In this document: in pieces, positions 14,826-19,594 of the stretch
Layout: the number at the start of each line of letters is the position of its first letter
Numbering within the stretch: the stretch's first letter is position 1
NCBI GenBank assembly: GCA_002423545.1
Contig: DIWP01000006.1
Location: 1-19,594 of the forward strand
Reading direction: 5' to 3'
Length of the DNA stretch: 19,594 bases
Source: Thermoleophilia bacterium UBA6103
GTDB taxonomy: Bacteria > Actinomycetota > Thermoleophilia > UBA2241
Position numbers and translations under genes: made by a program
The notes under the pieces: generated by a model
Database searches by the model: none
Told to the model about the DNA's origin: nothing
Seen by the model: the letters and a program-made list of their open reading frames with translations, nothing else

Positions 14826-15632
14826 ATGCCGCACGAGAGCGTGACCTACAGCAGAGATGTCCTCTACGAGCAGGTATGGGCCGCGCCAGTGCGGGACGTA
14901 GCCAAGCAGTACGGAGTGTCCGGCGTCGCGCTGGCAAAGACCTGCCGCAAGCTCGCCGTTCCTCTTCCCGGACGCGGCTACTGGGCCATACGACGAGCCG
15001 GCAAGGCGCCTCCCACCCCCAAGCTGCCGCCGCTGCCGCCCGGTGTGCGGACCACAATGACTGCCGCCCGCCAACCGCCGGAGAGGCGGGTGCAAGTTTC
15101 GCCTGCCACGAGCGACGTCCAGGTGACTGTCCCCAGGGCGCTGCGAAACCCTCATCCTCTCGTCGCCCAAGCCCGGGAGACCCTGAAGGGCCCACGCTCT
15201 CGCGATGGGATGCTCAACTGCGGATACCGTGGCCATCTCGACATCTGCATCTCGCCCTTCTCGCTGGGTCGGGCCCTGCGTGTCCTTGACGCACTCCTGA
15301 AAGCGTTCGAGAAGCGCGGCATGTCGGTGGCAGTAAGGCGCCCGACCACCGACGCATGGGGCAGAAGGGACGACCGTGGACACTTGACACAGGTTCGCTG
15401 TGGAGAGGAGTGGGTCAGCTTCCGACTCAGGGAGCAGTTGCGAATGCAGCGACCACCGGCGAGCGAAGGTCAGTCCGTCTCCATACTCGATCGACCACGA
15501 GCGACCTACGGTCCGAGCGGCGTCCTCTCCCTCTCGATGACCGACTGGGACTGTTGGAGGTTCCAGTTAGGTATCATGGGGTCGCTCTCCTCCCTGGATG
15601 CTGGCCTGCTGCGGCTGGTGCTCAAGACGTGA
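14826..15632 (+). CDS. Conserved hypothetical protein with N-terminal HTH, probably C-terminally shortened
   Basis: A 268-residue product. Residues 9-55 (SRDVLYEQVWAAPVRDVAKQ, YGVSGVALAKTCRKLAVP, LPGRGYWA) match the start of a conserved bacterial hypothetical family with a helix-turn-helix-like N-terminus. The middle part (ISPFSLGRALRVLDALLKAF and RPRATYGPSGVLSLSM) also fits. After WDCWRF the expected Trp/Arg-rich C-terminal segment is absent, and the protein ends within about 25 residues, so the gene is probably truncated or frameshifted near 15560. The function of the family is unknown. No Shine-Dalgarno precedes ATG 14826, but TACTCT at 14814-14819 would place transcription start at or next to the ATG, suggesting a leaderless message. 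Confidence 0.65.
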   Translation: MPHESVTYSRDVLYEQVWAAPVRDVAKQYGVSGVALAKTCRKLAVPLPGRGYWAIRRAGKAPPTPKLPPLPPGVRTTMTAARQPPERRVQVSPATSDVQVTVPRALRNPHPLVAQARETLKGPRSRDGMLNCGYRGHLDICISPFSLGRALRVLDALLKAFEKRGMSVAVRRPTTDAWGRRDDRGHLTQVRCGEEWVSFRLREQLRMQRPPASEGQSVSILDRPRATYGPSGVLSLSMTDWDCWRFQLGIMGSLSSLDAGLLRLVLKT

Positions 15633-15701
15633 CAGTGAGAGTGGCGGTGGCGGAGCGGTTGACGACGCCGGTCTCACGGCATAAGTCGGATGGGAGTAGA
15701 C

Positions 15702-16283
15702 ATGAGACGTATCAGAAGACATGCTGCGCTGCTCTTTGTAGCGGTTGCGCTCGCCGTCATGGTGGGAGCCTGCGGGAGCGAGCCCGGTGTCGGTGAGGCG
15801 ACACCGTACACGAACACCGCGTACGGCTTCACACTGAGCTACAGTGAGCCCTTGGGCGTGGTCACCATGGATCCCCCCGCAGGCGAGGCCTACGCCATCG
15901 CTTTCGCCGACAAAGAGGGCACGCTCGTCAACGATCAGTACGCCAACGGTCTTCGGGTATCCGTCCTGCAGATGGACCAGGTGATCGAGGCTGCCGATGT
16001 GCCGAAGCTGGAGAAGGAGATCGCGGGCGTCATCCAGGAGATGATCGCCGACCTTCCTCAAGGCAAGACCACGGGTGAGGTCACCGCGGTCACCCTCAAC
16101 GGTACGCCCGGCTATGTCGTCGACTACGAGGCCGCGATCTCCGGCGAGCCAGGCCTCGGCCGACTCTACGTCCTCATCAAGGGCGACAAGGAGTACCACC
16201 TCACGCTGCAGACCGTGGCGGCCGACTGGGACGAGCTCGAGCCCACCCTGGAGGAGACCGCTCAGACGTTCACACTGGATTAG
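15702..16283 (+). CDS. Lipoprotein, PsbP/DUF1795-like
   Basis: A 193-residue protein from ATG 15702, with GGGAG at 15692-15696, 5 nt upstream; an ATG at 15690 would add four residues. The signal peptide (MRRIRRHAALLFVAVALAVM) ends in the lipobox VGAC, so the product is lipid-anchored outside the membrane. The mature part has YTNTAYGFTLSY, a motif typical of the start of PsbP/DUF1795-like folds, then alternating strands and a final YHLTLQTVAADWDELEPTLE segment with the usual closing helix. Such proteins are common small surface lipoproteins with no settled role. Family placement is by fold pattern and is moderately sure; export is secure. Confidence 0.8.
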   Translation: MRRIRRHAALLFVAVALAVMVGACGSEPGVGEATPYTNTAYGFTLSYSEPLGVVTMDPPAGEAYAIAFADKEGTLVNDQYANGLRVSVLQMDQVIEAADVPKLEKEIAGVIQEMIADLPQGKTTGEVTAVTLNGTPGYVVDYEAAISGEPGLGRLYVLIKGDKEYHLTLQTVAADWDELEPTLEETAQTFTLD

Positions 16284-16862
16284 AGCACGGCTCGCGCGCC
16301 CCGGACGCGTGAGCCCCCTCAGCCATGCCGGTCTCGCTGTCGATGGCGGGCACGAGTTCGATCGTCAGGAGAAGTCGGAGATCTCGGGACTCCACTCGGG
16401 CGTCAGGCTGGGCGCTGCAGCCGAGGGCGGCGACGGTGGGCTCGACGCCCTCCAGCACTTGTAGCTCAGCGGTGGTGGCGAACTTGGCAAGCGACCCCGC
16501 GCTCATGTAGCGGAGCGCGACTGCCCATTCGTCTTCTGTCGGCGCCGGCAGCGTCGCACCGCGTCCTTGATCTGCCGGGTGTCGGCTTCGATGCGCAGGC
16601 ATCAAGCGCCTCGCGCAGCTGCACGGACTCGTCGGGGCGCAGGTTCCGCTGCAGTAGCAGGCCGAGCGGAGCCTCCGAGCGATCGACGTCAGCGCCTGCT
16701 TCACCGTCACAGTCGATGTCGCGGAGTGCCGGGTCATGGCGTCGACCACCGCTTGGAGTCGCTCCGTGCGTTTGCCGTGTGCCGTGTGCCCAAACGGAGC
16801 CCAAGAAGCGAATCGGCAACGGAGCAGAACGCTCGCGGCGACGTAAAATCCTTGGAAATCAG
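16284..16862 (-). pseudogene. Probable frameshifted remnant between lipoprotein gene and tRNA
   Basis: No intact gene is seen in this 579-bp stretch. On the minus strand, protein-like blocks appear in different frames in a consistent order: KRTERLQAVVDAMTRHSA and VTVKQALTSIA, then EAPLGLLLQRNLRPDESVQL in another frame, then PTEDEWAVALRYMSAGSLAK and ATTAELQVLEGVEPTVAALG back in the first. This is what a gene with two frameshifts would look like. I do not recognise the family. An accident of composition is possible. Confidence 0.3.
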
Positions 16863-16938
16863 TGGTGGACCGCAGGGGAGTCGAACCCCTGACCTCCGCC
16901 GTGCAAAGGCGGCGCTCTCCCAACTGAGCTAGCGGCCC
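16863..16938 (-). tRNA. tRNA-Ala(UGC) with encoded CCA
   Basis: Read on the minus strand, GGGCCGC pairs with GCGGTCC to form the acceptor stem, including the G3:U70 pair that marks alanine tRNAs. The D arm (GCTC-AGTTGGGA-GAGC), anticodon arm with TGC between CTTTGCACG positions, and T arm (GGGGTTCGACTCCCC) are all present. The gene encodes A73 and the CCA end (16863-16865). Length 76 nt is normal. A TATAAT box lies upstream at 16950-16955. Confidence 0.97.
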
Positions 16939-16949
16939 ACGAGCGCTCC

Positions 16950-16955
16950 ATTATA
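16950..16955 (-). promoter_or_regulatory. -10 box of the tRNA-Ala promoter
   Basis: A perfect TATAAT on the minus strand, 11 bp before the 5' end of the tRNA. No good -35 is seen at the standard spacing; TTGCAT (16968-16973) is only 12 bp upstream. Confidence 0.55.
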
Positions 16956-16989
16956 GCGGGCAGGCTCATGCAAGAGATCATCCATTCCG

Positions 16990-17958
16990 ATGAACGGGAC
17001 GACTGCCATGACGATCCCTCGCAGCACCACGTTCCGTCTGTCCGTTGACCCGACGCCGACAGACGACCGCATCAGGAGCCGTATCGCGCACGGCGCTGAG
17101 AGGCGAAGCCGAACGGTCGAGCGCGGACCGTACTGCTCGCTGAACGGATGCAGTCGACTGCGGCCGCACCGCAGGCGTCCGAACGCGCTCGTTGCCGTTC
17201 TCGTCCTGGCCCTCCTCCTGTGTGGTGCTGCGGCGTGCGGCGGGGATGCCGATACCGCGGAGTCGGGGGCGGCGGTGTGGCCGGCCTCCGGAACCCGCGC
17301 GGTGATCTACAGCGGGCCGGCAGCCGATCCGGACTCCGCCGAGTGCCTCGCGGCAGTCGTGGAGGAGGCCGGGCTCGACGTGGAGTTCGTCGAAGACCTC
17401 GAGCAGTTGCCGGCGCTGCTTGACGACGCAGCGCTCTTCGCCGTGGGCGGCACCGGAGAGGACCTGGACCCCATCGTGGCTCAGTTCACGCCCAGGATCA
17501 GAGACGCCCTCGACGAGTACCTCCACGACGGTGGACGCTACCTGGGGATCTGTGGCGGCGCGTTTCTGGCCTCGACCGGGTGGGAGGAAGAAAGCGGGTG
17601 GGTCGAGATGCTCGATCTGGTGCCGGCCGAGTCCGACGACCTTCGCCTGGGCATAGAGCCGCGGATCATGCCGGTCCGCTGGCTGGGCGAGACCTACCCC
17701 ATGTACTACCAGAACGGTCCCACCTTCTACCTCGTCCCCAGCACTGAGTCGGTGCGCGTCATCGCCAGGTACGGGGACGGTCAGATCGCGGCATTCGTGA
17801 GCTCGTATGGACACGGCAAGGTCGCCGTGGTCGGCCCACATCCGGAGGCGGACGCCACCTGGGCCGAGGGGGTCCGGAACGGCGAGGCGTGGAGGTCCAC
17901 ACGCGGCCTGCTCGTGGACCTCGTGGACTCGCTGCTGTCGGACCGGCGCACAAAGTAA
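16990..17958 (+). CDS. Secreted lipoprotein with class-I amidotransferase-like (BPL_N-type) domain
   Basis: The frame from ATG 16990 gives 322 residues; ATG 17008 is an alternative. A hydrophobic signal stretch (about 66-79) ends in a lipobox with Cys83 (GAAAC), so the mature protein is lipid-anchored outside. The 60-odd residues before it are unusually long, and the true start may be a non-ATG codon closer to 17150. The mature part has the amidotransferase-like fold seen in the N-terminal domain of some biotin-ligase-like proteins: FAVGGTGEDLD, then GGRYLGICGGAFLAS with nucleophile Cys188, and GPHPEAD with His284 and Glu286. The Cys/His/Glu triad is therefore complete. The substrate is unknown; an enzyme acting on the cell surface is a reasonable inference. 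Confidence 0.8.
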   Translation: MNGTTAMTIPRSTTFRLSVDPTPTDDRIRSRIAHGAERRSRTVERGPYCSLNGCSRLRPHRRRPNALVAVLVLALLLCGAAACGGDADTAESGAAVWPASGTRAVIYSGPAADPDSAECLAAVVEEAGLDVEFVEDLEQLPALLDDAALFAVGGTGEDLDPIVAQFTPRIRDALDEYLHDGGRYLGICGGAFLASTGWEEESGWVEMLDLVPAESDDLRLGIEPRIMPVRWLGETYPMYYQNGPTFYLVPSTESVRVIARYGDGQIAAFVSSYGHGKVAVVGPHPEADATWAEGVRNGEAWRSTRGLLVDLVDSLLSDRRTK

Positions 17959-17975
17959 GCGCGGCCACGGGACCC

Positions 17976-18875
17976 TCAGGCGGCCATGAGCACGCGGTCG
18001 CGGCCTTGATCCTTGGCCGCGTAGAGGGCGTCGTCGGCACGCACCAGGAGCTGCTCGGCCGGCTCGCCGGCACCGGCGGCGCCGCCCAGGCTCACCGTCA
18101 CGGTCAGCTCCTGTCCCTGCACCCCTATCGGCGCGGCGCTCACCACGGCGCGGATACGCTCCAGGATCTCCAGCGCCTCAGGTCCTTCTACACCGGGGAT
18201 GATCACCAGGAACTCCTCGCCGCCGAAGCGGCCGAGATGATCGTAGGGCCGCAGCACCGTCTGCGCCCGCCTCACGACCTCGCGGAGCACATCGTCGCCG
18301 GCGGCGTGGCCGTAGGTGTCGTTGACGCGCTTGAAGTGGTCGATGTCCAGCATCCCGACGCTCAGGGCCGCGTTCTCGCGTCTCGCCCGCGACAGCTCCG
18401 CGTCGAGCAGCTTGACGATCGCGCCTCGATTCAGGATCCCCGTCAAGGCGTCGGTGCGAGCCAGCACCTCGAGGGCGTGTTGCGCCTCGAGCAGCCGCTC
18501 GTTGAGCTCGATGAAGCGACGGCCCACCTCGACCCGGGCGCGCAGCTCCTCAGGGTCGTAGGGCTTGCCGAGGTAGTCGTTGGCGCCGGCGTCCAGGCCG
18601 CGGACTATGTCTTCCGTGCCGCCGCGGGCGGTCAGCAGGATCACGTAGGGCGGCTGCTCGGTCTCCAGCTGCCGCAGCCGCCGGCAGACCTCCACCCCGT
18701 CGAGTTCCGGCATCATCCAGTCGAGGACCACCAGACGGGGCGCATTGGGAGCCTGGAGCACCTCCCAGGCCTCGGCGCCGTCTTTGGTGGCGAGCACCTC
18801 GTAGTCCCAGCGCGACAGCACCTTCTTCAGGAGCAGCCGCGAGGTGACGTCGTCTTCGGCGATCAGGATCCTCAT
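17976..18875 (-). CDS. Response regulator with REC and GGDEF domains (diguanylate cyclase)
   Basis: A 299-residue protein. The receiver domain (1-120) has the acidic pair Asp8-Asp9, phosphoacceptor Asp52 (VVLDWMMPELDG), Thr82 and Lys104 (GKPYDPEEL). A coiled stretch (120-137) joins it to a GGDEF domain (138-298) with TDALTGILNR, DIDHFKRVND and the active GGEEF at 218-222. An inhibition site RPYD at 209-212 precedes it by five residues. It should make c-di-GMP when phosphorylated. Its ATG overlaps the stop of the upstream kinase gene as ATGA, with AAGGAGGAG 7 nt before the start, so the two are translationally coupled and the kinase is the likely phosphate source. Confidence 0.93.
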   Translation of the reverse strand: MRILIAEDDVTSRLLLKKVLSRWDYEVLATKDGAEAWEVLQAPNAPRLVVLDWMMPELDGVEVCRRLRQLETEQPPYVILLTARGGTEDIVRGLDAGANDYLGKPYDPEELRARVEVGRRFIELNERLLEAQHALEVLARTDALTGILNRGAIVKLLDAELSRARRENAALSVGMLDIDHFKRVNDTYGHAAGDDVLREVVRRAQTVLRPYDHLGRFGGEEFLVIIPGVEGPEALEILERIRAVVSAAPIGVQGQELTVTVSLGGAAGAGEPAEQLLVRADDALYAAKDQGRDRVLMAA

Positions 18876-19594
18876 GGCGCCGCTCCTCCTTCCAGCGTCT
18901 GTTGCAGCCGCGCCGCCTGCCGCTCGATCTGCGGCATCAGCCCGCCGAGCAGCTCCAGATCGCCATCGGCGGCGGCCTTCTCGGCGCGGTAGGCGACCGC
19001 GCGCAGGGCCCCGGCGCCCACGTTGGCCGAGGCGCCCTTCAGCGTGTGCGCCTGCATCCGTGCCTGCGCCGCATCGCCGGCGGCCAGCGCCGCGCGCAGA
19101 GCCTCCACCTGCCGCGGCACATCGGCGAGGAACTCGTGGACGATCTCGGCGGCGGACTCGTGGTCGCCGCCCAGCAGGTTGAGGAGCACGGCTTCGTCGA
19201 AGACCGGCTCGGCCGCGGGCGGCGCCGCGGCTTCTTCGGCCGCGGGCGGCGCCTCAGCCTTTTCGACCGCGGTCGGCGGCGCTGCTTCTTCGGTGGCCGT
19301 CGACACCCCGGCTTCCGCGGCCGGCGGCGCCTCGGCCCCTTCCGCGGCCGGCGACCGGCGGCCGCCTGAGTCGTCGCCGCGCCGCCCCCAGCGAGCCAAT
19401 GCCGCGGCCAGCTCCTCCGGCCGGATCGGCTTGGAGAGGTAGTCGTCCATGCCGGCCGCCAGACAGGCGTCCCGGTCGCCGGCCATGGCGTGCGCCGTGA
19501 GGGCGACGATGCGGACATCGTGGTCGCGCACCGCAGACTGCGGGTCGCGGATGCGGCGCGTGGCCTCCATGCCGTCCATCTCCGGCATCTGCAC
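18872..19594 (-). CDS. Hybrid histidine kinase, C-terminal REC-HPt part (cut by window edge)
   Basis: The visible 240 residues begin with VQMPEMDGMEATRRIRD, the middle of a receiver domain; the phosphoacceptor Asp is expected one codon beyond the right edge. Thr33 (ALTAHA) and Lys55 (LSKPIRPEEL) complete the receiver. A linker of about 50 residues made of Ala, Pro and Glu follows (80-130). The last part is a histidine phosphotransfer domain with the active His183 in AHTLKGASANVGA. This order is typical of large hybrid kinases of the BarA/TorS kind. The gene is the upstream partner of the REC-GGDEF regulator by a 4-bp overlap, suggesting a His-Asp-His-Asp relay ending in c-di-GMP synthesis. 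Confidence 0.92.
   Translation of the reverse strand: MQMPEMDGMEATRRIRDPQSAVRDHDVRIVALTAHAMAGDRDACLAAGMDDYLSKPIRPEELAAALARWGRRGDDSGGRRSPAAEGAEAPPAAEAGVSTATEEAAPPTAVEKAEAPPAAEEAAAPPAAEPVFDEAVLLNLLGGDHESAAEIVHEFLADVPRQVEALRAALAAGDAAQARMQAHTLKGASANVGAGALRAVAYRAEKAAADGDLELLGGLMPQIERQAARLQQTLEGGAAP
19203..19350 (-). repeat. Low-complexity Ala/Pro/Glu linker repeats in the kinase gene
   Basis: The DNA repeats GGCCGCGGGCGGCGCC-like units at roughly 42-48 bp spacing, encoding recurring APPAAE and EEAAAPP blocks between the REC and HPt domains. It should be a flexible tether whose length may vary between strains. Confidence 0.6.

Noticed and set aside
16863..16938. tRNA as attachment site of an island
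   Set aside because: No direct repeat of the tRNA 3' end and no integrase were found in this window.
1..19594. CRISPR arrays or insertion sequences
   Set aside because: No regularly spaced short repeats, transposase motifs or terminal inverted repeats with target duplications were seen.

Overview
This is a high-GC bacterial window with short intergenic gaps, Tat and lipoprotein export signals, many GTG starts and several multidomain HD-GYP and GGDEF proteins. It suggests a high-GC Gram-positive lineage, probably an actinobacterium of a Coriobacteriia- or Thermoleophilia-like group. That placement is inference from style and gene content; there is no rRNA or other phylogenetic marker apart from a KatG tail and a tRNA.

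Layout. Positions 1-162 hold the 3' end of katG, followed by a strong UUCG-capped hairpin. Next comes an AAA/DUF4143 ATPase (314-1468) abutting a 5'-truncated NmrA-like reductase (1465-2085), which looks like an insertion or recombination scar. Positions 2131-5245 (minus) carry an MFS permease and a Tat-exported DUF1254/DUF1214 lipoprotein. A DUF3089 alpha/beta hydrolase of lower GC (5538-6473) and a Trp-rich SHOCT membrane protein (6669-6941) follow.

The most unusual part is 7038-14600. Four genes (7117-7407 +, 7415-7714 -, 7856-8146 -, 8402-9265 +) encode copies of one ~95-residue all-beta-looking domain that I do not recognise. Three are free-standing; the fourth is tethered to a membrane helix with a cysteine-containing outer domain. 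The fourth gene meets, tail to tail with 3 bp between stops, a triple-PAS HD-GYP protein (9269-11185). Then come a MerR-type-HTH/GAF/HD-GYP/PDC-like/GGDEF protein (11505-13823) and a shortened HD-GYP relative (14052-14597) that has lost its HD half by an internal in-frame deletion. Its last 373 bp repeat the 3' end of the 9269 gene without indels.

The right part holds a shortened helix-turn-helix protein (14826-15632), a PsbP/DUF1795-like lipoprotein (15702-16283), a decayed stretch, tRNA-Ala(UGC) on the minus strand with encoded CCA and a TATAAT box, a secreted class-I-amidotransferase-like lipoprotein with an intact Cys/His/Glu triad (16990-17958), and an ATGA-coupled pair: a REC-HPt histidine-kinase tail (18872-19594, entering from the right edge) and a REC-GGDEF response regulator (17976-18875).

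How they may work together. Two proteins carry GGEEF sites with intact RxxD inhibition sites (c-di-GMP synthesis) and two carry complete HD-GYP sites (c-di-GMP breakdown), so this is a c-di-GMP signalling neighbourhood. The four-copy domain family sits directly beside it. That it is a sensor, effector or scaffold of this signalling is inference from position only.
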